A stretch of 64,000 nucleotides of DNA from Desulfoluna sp. (GCF_030145185.1 NZ_JAQYWB010000006.1:1-64000); one strand, 5' to 3'. Counted from the stretch's first letter, positions 23,896 through 35,446 are shown. Numbers and translations are program-made. Notes: a model not told the origin generated them from the sequence alone.

Positions 23896-26778
23896 TCACC
23901 TCCCCTCTTCAAGATGTGTGATGAAGTGTTCGACGCCCTTTTCAATGGCGGCCACCTGCTCTCTGCTTGCCTCGATGTCACCGGCTTCCGAAGCGCTTTG
24001 GAGTCTGGTGGCCAGATGTTCCAGCCTTTTGGCAGAGATGTTGGCAAAGTATCCTTTCATTTTGTGGGCCTGGGCGCGGACGCGTTCGAGGTCGTTCTCT
24101 TCGACAGCCGCCCGTAACAGGCTGAGTTCGTGGGGGGTCTTGTCGATAAAGAGGGCGATGAGTTTGTCCAGAAGCCGGGTGTTTCCCTGGATGCGTGAAA
24201 GGAGTTCCTTTCGGTCAAACAGGGGGCGTTCTCCGGAGGGCTCGGAGGCTTTCGGGGAGGTTAGATCCTGGGCCTTTTCGGTGTGCGGTGTGGTGTCGGA
24301 GGGGCTGAGGAGATAGGTTTGCAGGGCCTGGTAGACCGCTTCGGGCAGGATGGGTTTGGCGATGTGATCGTTCATGCCGGCTTTCAGGCATTTTTCCCGG
24401 TCGCCTTCCATGGCATTGGCGGTCATGGCCACGATGGGGACCTCGTGTCGCTTTACGTTGGACAAGGGGTCCCGGACAATACGGGTGGCTTGAAAACCGT
24501 CCAATTCCGGCATCTGAAGGTCCATGAACACCAGGTCGTAGGCCGTCTTTTCCATGGCGAGGATGGCCTGTCGGCCGGTTTCCGCCACATCGGCTCGGAA
24601 TCCGAAGCTCTCCAGAATGCCAAGGGCCACCTCTTGATTGATGGGAAAGTCCTCGACCAGGAGGATGCGGTGGGTTCGGCGTTTCATCTCTGCCATGGTG
24701 TGGCGGGTGATGAAGAGCTCCCGGGGTTCGGTCTGGATGGGCTCGGCTCCCCGCAGGGTGGCAATGCAGTTGTAAAGTTGGGACCGCTTGTAAGGCTTGG
24801 TGAAATAGGCGTCAAAACCGGCCGATTTATAACGGTTGGCGTCTCCCCGTTGCCAGAGAGTGGCCATGAAAATAAGGGACAAGGATTTAAAGGCCTCCTG
24901 CTTTCGAATTTTTCTTCCCAGGGTTTCACCATCCATGTCCGGCATGTCGCTGTCGATGATGGCGATGAGATAGGGGTCCCGGTTGGCGGCCGCTTCCAGG
25001 AGCATGCTGAGGGCCTCTTCGGCGCCGGGGGCCTCCCCGGTGCGGCAGTGCCAGGCCTCTATTTGAATTTTAAGGGACAGGCGGCTGCTTTTATTGTCGT
25101 CTACAAGAAGAATCCGGCTGCCCCGAATATCGGTGGCTGGTGTCATGCAGACGGCACCTTCCCGTGAGCCGCAGGCGAGTATGGCGGTAAACCAGAAGGT
25201 GCTGCCCCGTTCCACGCCACTCTCCACGCCGATTTCCCCCCCCATCAATTGGACCAGCTGTTTTGAAATAGAGAGCCCCAGGCCGGTGCCTCCAAAACGT
25301 CGTGTGGTGGAGACATCGGCTTGGGTGAAGGGTGAAAACAGGTGACGGGAGGTATCCTCGGCGATGCCGATGCCTGTATCGGACACGGAAAACCAGAGGG
25401 GGACCCTCCAGGGCGTGTCGGTTTCCCCTTCTTTGAAGCGGGTCACGTGGATCAGAATTTCCCCTGAGGCGGTGAATTTGATGGCATTACCGATCAGGTT
25501 TACCAGGATCTGCCGGAGGCGGGAGGGGTCCCCGGAAACCCGCAGCGGGACATCGTGATCCATGCGGAATATGTACTCCAGCCCTTTGGTCTGGGCCTTG
25601 ATGGCCATGATTTCATTGATATTTTCCAGCATGGTCAGCAGATCAAAATCGAGGGTTTCCAGGTCCAGCTTGCCTGATTCTATTTTTGAAAAGTCCAGGA
25701 TGTCGTTGATGATGGCAAGAAGGGCGTCGGCACTCTTTTGAATGATGTTGACCCGATGGGCTTGTTCTTCCGAGAGGGGGGTGCCCAGCAGGAGCCGGGT
25801 CATGCCCATGACCCCGTTCATGGGGGTACGGATTTCATGGCTCATGTTGGCCAGGAATCGGCTTTTGGCCCGGTTGGCCGCTTCGGCGGCCCGCGTGAGT
25901 GTTTTGGCATTGTTGATGGCATCCCGAAGGTGAAAGTTGGCGGCTTCGGTGGCGGCTTGGGCGTCTTTGAGATCCGCGACGGTCTGTCTGAGTTCGGTGG
26001 TGCGTGAGGCAACGTTCTCTTCCAGGTGCTCGTGTTGCCTGAGGAGCTCACCGTCGCGGCGTTGGATCTGGCCCAGCATTTCGTTGAAGCCTTCCATGAG
26101 AAGGCCAATTTCGTCGTCGGTCCGTTTTGTGGCCCGGACCGTGTAATTTTTCTCTCCAGAGACCTGGTTCATCATCCCCGTGAGTTCGAGGATGGGGCCG
26201 GAGACGATTTCCTGGAGGCGTGATGAAATGGTGTAGGCCGCAAAGATGGAGAGGACGAGAACGACTCCGGCCGCGGCAAGATAAAAGAGGAGGCGTCGGT
26301 AAATCTGGCTCATGTCGGCTTGGAGGTAGACCGTTCCGAGGGTCTCTCCGTCAAAGCGGATCTCTTCCAGCACTTCGATATGTGTATCAAGCAGAGGGAT
26401 CCCTTCCAAAAGGCGGCTGGGGCGGTTGGTCGTGCCCCGGTGGTCGGGCTTGGGCAGAGGGTTCCGTTGGTTCCTGTACTGGGCAAACATGCTTCCGTCA
26501 TGGCGGTAAATGCGGGCAAGGTTCAGGCTGGGCTCAACGGAGAGGCCCTCCAGGTTTTCCCGGGCCACCTCGGCGTCATTAAAGGTGAGGGGGGCCACGG
26601 AGTTGTACCCGATGATGCGAGCCAGCATGGAGAGGTTGTTGCTCATCTCCCGCCGGGAGGTGAAGGCCTCCGTCGCCACCAGAAGCAGGGTGGAGAGAAT
26701 CAGGATCGTTCCCGAGATGAGCATCATGAGAGCGATGAGTTTTTGACGAAGGGGAAGAGCCTTGAAAAGTCGGAGCAT
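23896..26778 (-). CDS. Hybrid histidine kinase with CHASE8-like sensor, two receivers and an Hpt domain
   Basis: A 960-residue membrane kinase. TM1 is at about 12-35, a periplasmic domain at 36-160, TM2 at 162-184 and HAMP at 185-240. A short coiled coil leads to HisKA with His314 ([12 protein letters not shown]) and an HATPase domain (about 415-540). Receiver 1 ([11 protein letters not shown]), receiver 2 ([12 protein letters not shown]) and a C-terminal Hpt domain (AQAHKMKG, His905) follow. The periplasmic part ([20 protein letters not shown], then [14 protein letters not shown]) resembles the CHASE8 sensor of YfiN. The frame is open 34 codons upstream of ATG 26778, but that part is not kinase-like. 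yfiR-like lies 19 bases upstream. Confidence 0.93.
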   Translation of the reverse strand: MLRLFKALPLRQKLIALMMLISGTILILSTLLLVATEAFTSRREMSNNLSMLARIIGYNSVAPLTFNDAEVARENLEGLSVEPSLNLARIYRHDGSMFAQYRNQRNPLPKPDHRGTTNRPSRLLEGIPLLDTHIEVLEEIRFDGETLGTVYLQADMSQIYRRLLFYLAAAGVVLVLSIFAAYTISSRLQEIVSGPILELTGMMNQVSGEKNYTVRATKRTDDEIGLLMEGFNEMLGQIQRRDGELLRQHEHLEENVASRTTELRQTVADLKDAQAATEAANFHLRDAINNAKTLTRAAEAANRAKSRFLANMSHEIRTPMNGVMGMTRLLLGTPLSEEQAHRVNIIQKSADALLAIINDILDFSKIESGKLDLETLDFDLLTMLENINEIMAIKAQTKGLEYIFRMDHDVPLRVSGDPSRLRQILVNLIGNAIKFTASGEILIHVTRFKEGETDTPWRVPLWFSVSDTGIGIAEDTSRHLFSPFTQADVSTTRRFGGTGLGLSISKQLVQLMGGEIGVESGVERGSTFWFTAILACGSREGAVCMTPATDIRGSRILLVDDNKSSRLSLKIQIEAWHCRTGEAPGAEEALSMLLEAAANRDPYLIAIIDSDMPDMDGETLGRKIRKQEAFKSLSLIFMATLWQRGDANRYKSAGFDAYFTKPYKRSQLYNCIATLRGAEPIQTEPRELFITRHTMAEMKRRTHRILLVEDFPINQEVALGILESFGFRADVAETGRQAILAMEKTAYDLVFMDLQMPELDGFQATRIVRDPLSNVKRHEVPIVAMTANAMEGDREKCLKAGMNDHIAKPILPEAVYQALQTYLLSPSDTTPHTEKAQDLTSPKASEPSGERPLFDRKELLSRIQGNTRLLDKLIALFIDKTPHELSLLRAAVEENDLERVRAQAHKMKGYFANISAKRLEHLATRLQSASEAGDIEASREQVAAIEKGVEHFITHLEEGR

Positions 26779-26797
26779 GGCATCACCTGACTGAGGT

Positions 26798-27343
26798 TTA
26801 GGGCACCAACCGGGCGAGCTTAAGCAATCGGGAGCTGATGGTAAGCCCGGCCATTTGGGTGGTGGAGAGGTTGACTTCAAAACGGATTCTGTTTTCTGCC
26901 TTTATAAAGGTGAGCATGCCACCCCGCAGGGAGAAATCGGGCAAGCTGCTGACGGTCAGGATAGGGCGGCTTGCAAGGGCAGAAAGAACCTGCGGGAGAT
27001 CCGGGGATTTAATTTCGCCGACAAAGAGCATGTGACAGGCAGGCAGGTCGGCAAGGGTGTCGATGTGTTGGATCACCAGGGGGCGGTCCTGGACCCGTTT
27101 GTATTGGATGGTGGGGAGAGCGGAGTCGATGGAATCTTCCCCCAGGACACAGAGCACAATGGGGGAGACGCTGCTTTCGAAGGCCACATCCGGCCAGGTC
27201 ACAAACCGGGCAAAGTTCAAGAGGTAGGCGGCTTTGATCCGGCTTTCAGTGGCAGGCTCGGCGTGCAGAGGAGGCGGGACGCCGCCGTGCAGTGCGATGC
27301 TGAAAAGAAGCCCTGTGATGACGATGAGTCGCTTGATGGTCAT
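26798..27343 (-). CDS. YfiR-like periplasmic protein (DUF4154)
   Basis: A 181-residue protein with a signal peptide (residues 1-29, ending LHAEP). The YfiR signature follows: [15 protein letters not shown], then [32 protein letters not shown], the [19 protein letters not shown] segment and the [12 protein letters not shown] end. YfiR of Pseudomonas and E. coli binds the periplasmic CHASE8 domain of the cyclase YfiN and represses it. Here the downstream gene is a kinase with a similar sensor. ATG 27343 is chosen because it gives the signal peptide. Confidence 0.88.
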   Translation of the reverse strand: MTIKRLIVITGLLFSIALHGGVPPPLHAEPATESRIKAAYLLNFARFVTWPDVAFESSVSPIVLCVLGEDSIDSALPTIQYKRVQDRPLVIQHIDTLADLPACHMLFVGEIKSPDLPQVLSALASRPILTVSSLPDFSLRGGMLTFIKAENRIRFEVNLSTTQMAGLTISSRLLKLARLVP

Positions 27344-27407
27344 GGTCCTTGGGTCGGATCGGAGGGTGAAGGCAGCGGGGCAGGGAGTGCCAGGCTGCCG
27401 GATGGGT

Positions 27408-29438
27408 TTAAAACGACAGCGTTGCCTGGGCGTGGACGGACCTCTCCACCTCGGTGGGTTCGATCCATACCAGGGTTTCAATGAACTCTGGGTGGCTTGT
27501 ATGCAGAAGGTTTTGCCCGGTGAGGGAGAGCTCCAGCCCCTTGCTGGGTCTCCAGGCGATGCGGGCATCCAGTTCGGTGTAGGCATCGACGCGATTTTCC
27601 TGGATGTCGTCTACATAGCGGAGCCAGAGGTCCAGGGTGACCTGGCGGGGCAGGTCAAAGCCAGAGCGCAGGGAGAGCTGGTGGGTGGGAGCCGCATTGT
27701 CGGAGTATTGGGCGGTGGCATCGGCGTATCCGCTCTTAAAGGTTAAGTCGGCCTGAAAGAGGCTGTAGGCGCTCTGGAATCGCAGCTCGGGACGGGGGCT
27801 CCAGTTGGTGGCCAACTCCAGGCCCCAGGTGTTTCCTTCCATGAGGTTCTGGATGGTGCTGGCAAGAATGACCCGCGGGGGAACGGCGTCAAGATCGGGT
27901 TTCGGGGGGGAGGGGGCATAGCCGTAGAGATCATCATAGAAGTAATAAAACAGAGTGAGGTCCAGTGAGAAGGGGGATTCCGGGGTGAAACGGTACCCGG
28001 TTTCAAGGGCGATGAGTTTTTCAGACTCGAGGGTTTCTACGCCGACGAGGAGCACCTCAATGGGCAGCAGGGTCGGGTTGGCGGGGGATTCCGGTGGGAT
28101 GATGCTGTTTCTCAGGCAGATCTGGGTTTCCCCCCGGTTGGGGGTCCGAACTGCTCGGGACGCGGCGAACCACAGGTTGTTGGTCTCATCGGGTTTCCAG
28201 AGGAGGCGGAGGTTGGGCTGTACCTCGGTCTGGGTGTAGTCGTTGTGTTCCACCTTGGTGCCAATGGTGAGTTGAAGGGTGGGGGAGAGGGCGATGTCAT
28301 CCTGGAGGAAGGCGCTGATGAGGTGGTCTGTGGTGGTGGGTTTCTCAAAGACAAAGGCCTCGGTGACGTTCAGGGTGTCGGTGTAATAGCGATAACCCAG
28401 CCCCCAGATGACTTCGTGTCCGTTAAGGGGCTGGAGGCGATGCTGGAGATCGAGATCCACCAGGTCTCCCGTCGAGGAGAGCTGGGTCTCTTCTTTCATT
28501 GTCTGGTCGTAGTAGAGCTGCACGGAGAACTCGGAGGTGGGAGAGAGGGTGTGGGAGAGACGGCCCAGAAGGTTCATGCCCCGGGAGGTGTTCTCATGTT
28601 TGTATAAGGTGGCGTAAGGGGGGGTAAGGGAAGGGATATTCGTCTCTTCGTTGATGTGGCCGGTGTAGCCATCGCCTTGAAAGGTCCATTGTGTGTCAGG
28701 ATTCGAGGCCAGGTCGGTACGGAATCCGGTTTGCAGGTGGTCCCAGGGGTCGGCTTGTTCCTCTCCGCTGGAATTTACCGAGGCCTCCCGGTCGCTGTAC
28801 GTGGTGTAGACCCGGTAATGGCCAGTCTCCCCAACGGGTGCGCCATAGCGGACCCCCCCGTTGGTGCGGGTGAAGGTACCGATGCTGTTGGTGGAGAAGG
28901 CACCTTGGGTTTTCGCGGTTTGTTTGGTGATAATATTGATGATGCCGTTGACAGCATTGGCTCCCCAGAGACTGGCTCCGGGGCCCCGGATGACCTCGAT
29001 GCGGTCGATGTCTTCCATCAGGGTGGCATGAGATTCCCAGAAGACACCGGAGAAGATGGGGGAGTAGAGGGTGCGTCCGTCCAATTGGACCAGGAGTTTG
29101 TTCGCGTACCGGCTGTTAAACCCTCGAGCGGAGATGGCCCACCGGTTTGAGGAGATCCGGCTCACCTGGATACCCGGAACCATGCGGAGGGCATCGGGAA
29201 TGGAGGTGACCCCGGAACGCCGGATTTCATCGCCGGTGATGACAAAGATAGCCGTGGCGGAGTGGGAGAGCTTCTGGGGCTTACGTGAGACCGAGGTGAC
29301 CTCGATGTTGGCCAGCTCTTCAATGGAGAGTTCGGTGAAATCCTCCATGGCTCGGAGGGGGGGCACCAGGCAGAGGCCACTGATGATGAGAATGGCTGCA
29401 AGGATGGCGGGGCCGTTCACGGGTGGTAAGATCGTCAT
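27408..29438 (-). CDS. TonB-dependent outer-membrane receptor
   Basis: A 676-residue receptor with a signal peptide (1-30), a possible TonB box region (ELSIEELANIEVTSVSRK, about 36-53), a plug domain (AIFVITGDEIRRSGV, then IDRIEVIRGPGASLWGANAVNGIINIITK, split) and a C-terminal beta barrel ending in Phe (ATLSF). The substrate cannot be told. It heads a receptor, YfiR-like, hybrid-kinase operon with gaps of 64 and 19 bases, an arrangement known in other proteobacteria. Confidence 0.92.
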   Translation of the reverse strand: MTILPPVNGPAILAAILIISGLCLVPPLRAMEDFTELSIEELANIEVTSVSRKPQKLSHSATAIFVITGDEIRRSGVTSIPDALRMVPGIQVSRISSNRWAISARGFNSRYANKLLVQLDGRTLYSPIFSGVFWESHATLMEDIDRIEVIRGPGASLWGANAVNGIINIITKQTAKTQGAFSTNSIGTFTRTNGGVRYGAPVGETGHYRVYTTYSDREASVNSSGEEQADPWDHLQTGFRTDLASNPDTQWTFQGDGYTGHINEETNIPSLTPPYATLYKHENTSRGMNLLGRLSHTLSPTSEFSVQLYYDQTMKEETQLSSTGDLVDLDLQHRLQPLNGHEVIWGLGYRYYTDTLNVTEAFVFEKPTTTDHLISAFLQDDIALSPTLQLTIGTKVEHNDYTQTEVQPNLRLLWKPDETNNLWFAASRAVRTPNRGETQICLRNSIIPPESPANPTLLPIEVLLVGVETLESEKLIALETGYRFTPESPFSLDLTLFYYFYDDLYGYAPSPPKPDLDAVPPRVILASTIQNLMEGNTWGLELATNWSPRPELRFQSAYSLFQADLTFKSGYADATAQYSDNAAPTHQLSLRSGFDLPRQVTLDLWLRYVDDIQENRVDAYTELDARIAWRPSKGLELSLTGQNLLHTSHPEFIETLVWIEPTEVERSVHAQATLSF

Positions 29439-29640
29439 GGGATTCTCCCGGTTGTCGATCAGAAAGGGGTGACAACCGCAGGAAGGGGATGGGCGTTGGG
29501 GCGCTTGGATGGGTCAGCGGGGGCGGGCTGAGAGAAGGGCACGAAGGGGTGGGTGGGCAAGCGCGCAATATTCTTGAATATATCATGATAAGCGGCGCGC
29601 GGCAACAGGTTGAGGGGGAGTGGGCATTGGCCCCATCTGC

Positions 29641-29679
29641 AAAAAAAAACGCCCTGCCCCTAAGTGTGGGACACGGCGT
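29641..29679 (-). terminator. Rho-independent terminator after tRNA-Arg
   Basis: On the minus strand ACGCCGTGTCCC pairs imperfectly with GGGGCAGGGCGT and is followed by nine T residues (plus-strand A residues 29641-29649). It closes the mltD-like/tRNA-Arg unit. Confidence 0.75.
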
Positions 29680-29693
29680 GATCTTTGTGTGGG

Positions 29694-29768
29694 TGGTACC
29701 CCCAGCAAGAATTGAACTTGCGCACATGGATTAGGAATCCAATGCTCTATCCACTGAGCTATGGGGGC
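29694..29768 (-). tRNA. tRNA-Arg (anticodon CCT)
   Basis: Cloverleaf on the minus strand: acceptor GCCCCCA with TGGGGGT, D arm AGCTCAGTGGATAGAGC, anticodon loop TTCCTAA (CCT, reads AGG), T loop TTCAATT and encoded CCA. There is a T-T mismatch at the top of the anticodon stem. The 5' end is one base after the stop codon of the lytic transglycosylase gene. Confidence 0.95.
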
Positions 29769-29769
29769 A

Positions 29770-31515
29770 TTAGTCGATATAGAGACGTTGACCCGGATAG
29801 ATGGTGCTTCCCGGAGTCAAGTTGTTTACTTTAAGCAATCTCGCGACTGAAATATTATGTTTTGTGGCAATTGTAAAGGGATTATCACCTCGCTTGACAT
29901 AATAAACGGATTTTTTGGCCGTGCGAGCCTTGGGCGCCTTGGGCTGAGGCAGGGAAAGAACCTGTCCAACCTTCAGGGTGTTGCTCGAGAGTCGGTTGAC
30001 TTCTTTAATCTCTGTGGGGGTGGTTCCGTACTTGCGGGCAATGAGCCAGAGGGACTCCCCTTTGTGGACGACATGCCGGGTGGGGCGCTTGGTGCCGTTA
30101 AGGGGTGTGTTGGCGTAGTAGCCGCGTGTGGTGTAGCCACGCTGGGGGATTTTAATTTTTTTGCCGACCACGATGATATGGCGATTGGAGAGGCCGTTGG
30201 CCTTTGAGATCGTCTTTATGGAGGTGCGATAGCGTTTGGCCAGTGAGGAGAGGGTGTCTCCAGATTTTACCTTGTGGTAGACGAAGGCGCGTTGTGGGGG
30301 CAGGGAGACCCTCAGGGTTGCCATGGCGGCCTGAACCGCTTCGCCTTTACCCACAGGGACGCGGAGGGTGTAACTCTCCTTGGGAAGGATGGTGTAGCGC
30401 AATTCCGGGTTCAGCTTTTTCATGGTGGCGTGGGAGGCGCTGATGGCCCGAGCCACATCCGAGAGTTTGACCTGCTTTTGAACGGTGACGGTGTCGAAGA
30501 GATCGGGCGCGTCAGGGGTGACCTTGTCGAACCCATACTTCTTCAGGTTGTTGGCAATATGAAGGGTGGCGATGAACTTGGGGACGTAGCGGCGCGTTTC
30601 CGAAGGAAGCCGGGAGTAGAGGTCCCAAAAATTGTCCAGGTAGTTGATGTTCTGACGTCTGATGGTTTTCAGCACTCGCCCTTCGCCGCAATTGTATGCC
30701 GCCAGGACCGTGGACCAGTCTCCGAAAAGCTTGTGAAGCCTTTCAAGGTAAGCGATGGCCGCATCGGTGGCCTTTTCAGGATCGAGGCGCTCGTCGACAA
30801 AGGTGGTGCGTTTCAGCCCGTACATGTAGCCCGTAGAGGGGACGAACTGCCAGAGCCCCAGTGCCCGGGCGGAGGAGAGGGCTTTGACCTTGAACCCGCT
30901 CTCCACAAGGGGGAGCCAGGAGAGCTCGGCGGGCAGACCCGCTTCCTGGAGCTTCTGGAGCATCATGGGGCGGTATTTACCGGCCCGTTTCAGCGATTCG
31001 GAGAAGAAGCGGCGGTCTTTTTTGGTGAAGATGTCGATTTCACGCTGAACCTGCTGGTTGATGGTGATGGGAATGGCGTTGCGTGTAAAAGAGGCGGTGG
31101 TGGTCCGGGAGGTGTAAATCTCCAGAATTCGGCGTGAGATGGTGAACCGCAGATCCTCTTTCTGTTGAAGAAGCAGGGGGGCATTTTCGGTGTCGACCTG
31201 AAGGATAAGGCCATAGGCCTCGTCAAGGCTTGAAAGGGCTCCGTCCATATCTCCTTTCTCCCAGAAGGTCTGGGCTGCCTTACAGTATTCAATGGCACGA
31301 TCGAACAGGGGCAGCTCTGCTTCGGTCTCTTCAGGGAGTTCCAGCGAGATGTTGCGGAGGTTGGTGGCGAAGTTGAACTCCACCGGTTCAGGGGCTGTCG
31401 CTTCGATCCCTATATAAGGATACCTCGGTGTTTTCGACGCGAGGGGAATCGTTGACGAGGTGCATGCGGATGTGAGCAGCACAAGGGCGCAGGAAAGAAA
31501 TAAGGGCTGTTTCAT
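29770..31515 (-). CDS. mltD: MltD-like membrane-bound lytic murein transglycosylase with LysM repeats
   Basis: A 581-residue lipoprotein (lipobox LTSAC, Cys18). A helical region precedes the SLT domain (about 190-310) with catalytic Glu205 (WLPLVESGF), ARALGLWQFVPSTG and AAYNCGEGRV. Three LysM domains follow (about 414-457, 472-515, 535-580), the last ending at the C-terminus. A weaker LysM-like segment is near 355-400. It cleaves peptidoglycan strands and makes anhydro-muropeptides. The tRNA-Arg directly after its stop is likely on the same transcript. Confidence 0.93.
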   Translation of the reverse strand: MKQPLFLSCALVLLTSACTSSTIPLASKTPRYPYIGIEATAPEPVEFNFATNLRNISLELPEETEAELPLFDRAIEYCKAAQTFWEKGDMDGALSSLDEAYGLILQVDTENAPLLLQQKEDLRFTISRRILEIYTSRTTTASFTRNAIPITINQQVQREIDIFTKKDRRFFSESLKRAGKYRPMMLQKLQEAGLPAELSWLPLVESGFKVKALSSARALGLWQFVPSTGYMYGLKRTTFVDERLDPEKATDAAIAYLERLHKLFGDWSTVLAAYNCGEGRVLKTIRRQNINYLDNFWDLYSRLPSETRRYVPKFIATLHIANNLKKYGFDKVTPDAPDLFDTVTVQKQVKLSDVARAISASHATMKKLNPELRYTILPKESYTLRVPVGKGEAVQAAMATLRVSLPPQRAFVYHKVKSGDTLSSLAKRYRTSIKTISKANGLSNRHIIVVGKKIKIPQRGYTTRGYYANTPLNGTKRPTRHVVHKGESLWLIARKYGTTPTEIKEVNRLSSNTLKVGQVLSLPQPKAPKARTAKKSVYYVKRGDNPFTIATKHNISVARLLKVNNLTPGSTIYPGQRLYID

Positions 31516-31913
31516 AATGTATTGGCTTCTATATGTCTGTAAATTGTTGTTATCTGGATACAGGGGAATTACAGGCTTGGGCGAGAGGTGTCAAGTGATT
31601 TGGGGGCGGGGGCGAGGGCCGGTCCAAGGGGCGAGTGGCAAAAAATAACCCCGCAAACGGGAAAACATGAAATTAGATTTAAAGGGATTAAAAGATAATT
31701 TTGTGGTAATATCCGGGGATTAGCGTTTGAAACAGGTGCCTTCGAAGCTATGATTTTGAAAATTCGCATTTGAAAGAGATATCGAGAGCATTCAAGCGTA
31801 AAACTTGGGTTAAAGGGTGATATTTGGCTCTCATCGCCTGTAAGCGGTATTGATAAAAAATGGTCAGCTGGGTAGAAGAGGACGTTCTTTGACGACGGCA
31901 GTCATCAAATCGA
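31516..31913. other. 398-base gap between mltD and the tRNA-tuf operon
   Basis: AT-rich in its second half. It must hold divergent promoters for mltD (minus) and for the strong tRNA-tuf operon (plus). TTGGCT and TATTGA with 18-base spacing near 31825-31855 is the best plus candidate, but it is weak. No gene is seen. Confidence 0.4.
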
Positions 31914-31989
31914 GCCGGCATAGCTCAGTTGGCAGAGCTTCTCACTTGTAATGAGATGGTCCTCCGTTCGATTCGGGGTGCCGGCTCCA
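31914..31989 (+). tRNA. tRNA-Thr (anticodon TGT)
   Basis: Complete cloverleaf with acceptor GCCGGCA/TGCCGGC, anticodon loop CTTGTAA (TGT) and encoded CCA. It is first in a Thr-Tyr-Gly-Thr tRNA set upstream of tuf, the same order as E. coli thrU-tyrU-glyT-thrT-tufB. Confidence 0.96.
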
Positions 31990-32009
31990 AAAAGAACATG
32001 TTCAAAAAT

Positions 32010-32094
32010 GGTGGGGTTCCCGAGTGGTCAAAGGGATCAGACTGTAAATCTGACGGCTCAGCCTTCGGAGGTTCAAATCCTCCCCCCACCACCA
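32010..32094 (+). tRNA. tRNA-Tyr (anticodon GTA)
   Basis: An 85-base class II tRNA with a long variable arm, acceptor GGTGGGG/CCCCACC, anticodon loop ACTGTAAAT (GTA) and encoded CCA. Second of the four clustered tRNAs. Confidence 0.97.
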
Positions 32095-32190
32095 TCCCGG
32101 AATAGCAAGCTGGGTGTAGGAGGCCAAATGGCCATGACTACGCGGCTGCCTACAATTAACTTGCTTCCGGTGCACTGCGCCGGTAGGTCG

Positions 32191-32266
<76 letters not shown>

Positions 32267-32300
32267 TTTGGCATTTGCCCGACCGCACATCAGCGATTAA

Positions 32301-32377
<77 letters not shown>

Positions 32378-32493
32378 CGCTGATTTGTTGTTGCGCCTTC
32401 TTATATTACGGCAGGTGTAAGTAAGCAAGTCACACCATATTATATACAGACTACAATTGGGTAAAGCACCAAACGTACAGGGAGGTAGTTGAC

Positions 32494-33690
<1,197 letters not shown>

Positions 33691-33706
33691 ATCGAGGAGC
33701 CGATAA

Positions 33707-33856
33707 GTGCGAACTTTAGTAACTCTCGCCTGCACTGAGTGCAAAAGGCGAAACTATACAACGACGAAAAACAAGCGTACGACGCCTGACAAACTTGAAT
33801 TCAAGAAATACTGTCCCTTCTGCAAGAAGCATCTTGTCCACAAGGAGACGAAGTAA
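33707..33856 (+). CDS. rpmG: Ribosomal protein bL33
   Basis: A 49-residue protein with a GTG start: [20 protein letters not shown], then a basic middle and [15 protein letters not shown]. It is the zinc-binding form with two CxxC pairs (CTEC, CPFC). It sits 16 bases after tuf and upstream of tRNA-Trp, the common tuf-rpmG-trnW-secE order. Confidence 0.96.
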   Translation: MRTLVTLACTECKRRNYTTTKNKRTTPDKLEFKKYCPFCKKHLVHKETK

Positions 33857-33922
33857 TCAGGTCCAGAGCCGGGGTGGGCTTTAATCCACCCAGCCCGGTC
33901 GCTTGAAAAAGGTTTAGCGTGA

Positions 33923-33999
33923 AGGTCAGTAGCTCCAATTGGTAGAGCGTCGGTCTCCAAAACCGAATGTTGGGGGTTCGACTCCCTCCTGACCTGCCA
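33923..33999 (+). tRNA. tRNA-Trp (anticodon CCA)
   Basis: Acceptor AGGTCAG/CTGACCT, anticodon loop CTCCAAA (CCA) and encoded CCA end. It is located between rpmG and secE, as in many bacteria. Confidence 0.97.
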
Positions 34000-34059
34000 C
34001 AAACCTTGATTAGAGGGGCTCCCTGGGACCTCCCTATCGACAGATAAAGAAGGAGAGGT

Positions 34060-34443
34060 ATGGGTCGTATACAGCGCAAAAAAACTGAGAGCCAGAAATT
34101 AAAGCTGAAAGAGAAGCAAAAGCTTCGCAAGGACACTCATGCTGACATTCTGGCTGACCAAGGGCCCTCGTCAAAGAAATTACCTGATCAGAAAAAGCAG
34201 ATTCAGACTAAGGCTCATTATTCGGTAAAGACGACCGGAATCAATAATGAGCCTGGTTTGATTGAGAAGGTCAAGGCTTTCTTTAACGAGGTGAAATCAG
34301 AGACAAAAAAGGTCGTGTGGCCTGAAAAGAAGCAGACAATAGCTTCCACAGCGGTGGTGATTGTTCTGGTGATTATCATCTCATCCTTTTTGGGCTTGGT
34401 CGATGTGGGTTTAAAGGGCTTAATTAGTCTCGTCCTTCACTAA
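34060..34443 (+). CDS. secE: Preprotein translocase subunit SecE
   Basis: A 127-residue protein with a basic, hydrophilic N-terminal extension of about 75 residues, then the conserved SecE core: amphipathic FFNEVKSETKKVVWPEKKQT and a single transmembrane helix (about 103-124). SecE clamps SecY in the translocon. AGGAGAGGT precedes the ATG. Followed by nusG. Confidence 0.95.
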   Translation: MGRIQRKKTESQKLKLKEKQKLRKDTHADILADQGPSSKKLPDQKKQIQTKAHYSVKTTGINNEPGLIEKVKAFFNEVKSETKKVVWPEKKQTIASTAVVIVLVIIISSFLGLVDVGLKGLISLVLH

Positions 34444-34461
34444 AACCGAGGAGATAGTTCA

Positions 34462-34992
34462 GTGGCTCTAAAATGGTATGTGGTTCACGTATACTCGGGC
34501 TTTGAAAACAAGGTCAAGGCTGCCTTGGAAGAGCGGATAGCCGTATCACCCTTCAAGGAAAAGTTTGAAGAGATCGTTGTGCCCACTGAGCAGGTCGTAG
34601 AGCTGGTCAAGGGGAAGCGGCGTGAGTCTTCAAGGAAATTCTACCCGGGCTACATCCTTATTCGAATGGAACTGAACGACAATACCTGGCACATCGTTAA
34701 CAACACCGCTAAAGTAACTGGTTTTCTGGGTGGAAGGAACAGGCCTGCGCCGATCTCCGAGGAGGAGGCGGAAAAGATCCTGAACCGTATGGAGGCAGGC
34801 AAAGAGAAGCCCCAGCCGAAATTTCTATTCGAAACAGGCGACGAAATTCGTGTGACCGACGGGCCATTCACCAATTTCAATGGCACGGTAGAAGATGTCA
34901 ATCCTGAAAAGGGAAAGATCAAAGTGCTGGTGAGCATCTTTGGACGTGCTACGCCAGTTGAACTGGACTTTGTTCAGGTAACGAAGTTATAG
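34462..34992 (+). CDS. nusG: Transcription antitermination factor NusG
   Basis: A 176-residue protein with a GTG start. The NGN domain ([19 protein letters not shown], then [12 protein letters not shown] and [14 protein letters not shown]) is followed by a KOW domain ([21 protein letters not shown]). It binds the beta-prime clamp helices and couples RNA polymerase with the ribosome or Rho. Confidence 0.97.
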   Translation: MALKWYVVHVYSGFENKVKAALEERIAVSPFKEKFEEIVVPTEQVVELVKGKRRESSRKFYPGYILIRMELNDNTWHIVNNTAKVTGFLGGRNRPAPISEEEAEKILNRMEAGKEKPQPKFLFETGDEIRVTDGPFTNFNGTVEDVNPEKGKIKVLVSIFGRATPVELDFVQVTKL

Positions 34993-35020
34993 CATTCACT
35001 ATCGGGAGTAAATAAGTACA

Positions 35021-35446
35021 ATGGCAAAAAAAGTTATTGGACAAATAAAATTACAGGTACAGGCCGGCAAAGCCAACCCTTCACCACCCATTGGTCCCGC
35101 TCTTGGTCAGCACGGAGTGAACATCATGGACTTCTGCAAGGCGTTCAACGCACGAACCGCCAACGAAGAACCTGGCATGGTCATCCCGGTGGTGATTACC
35201 ATTTTTGCCGACAGAACATTTAAGTTCATCACCAAGACCCCTCCGGCATCGGTGCTTCTGAAAAAAGTAGCCAAGCTTCAGAAGGGCTCTAGCGATCCCC
35301 TTCGCAACAGGGTCGCAAAAATTACCATGGATCAGGTGGAAGAGATCGCCAAGATCAAGATGGAAGACCTCAACGCCAACGATCTCGCGGCAGCCAGCAA
35401 AATCATCGCAGGCACGGCCCGAAGCATGGGGATTGACGTCGTCTAA
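35021..35446 (+). CDS. rplK: Ribosomal protein uL11
   Basis: A 141-residue L11 with the N-terminal [25 protein letters not shown] and the C-terminal rRNA-binding domain ending ARSMGIDVV. It forms the GTPase-associated centre with L10 and L12. First of rplK-rplA-rplJ-rplL. Confidence 0.98.
   Translation: MAKKVIGQIKLQVQAGKANPSPPIGPALGQHGVNIMDFCKAFNARTANEEPGMVIPVVITIFADRTFKFITKTPPASVLLKKVAKLQKGSSDPLRNRVAKITMDQVEEIAKIKMEDLNANDLAAASKIIAGTARSMGIDVV

Noticed and set aside
29694-29768. tRNA-Arg as an integration site for a mobile element
   Set aside because: No integrase, no duplicated tRNA 3' end and no foreign genes were found on either side.
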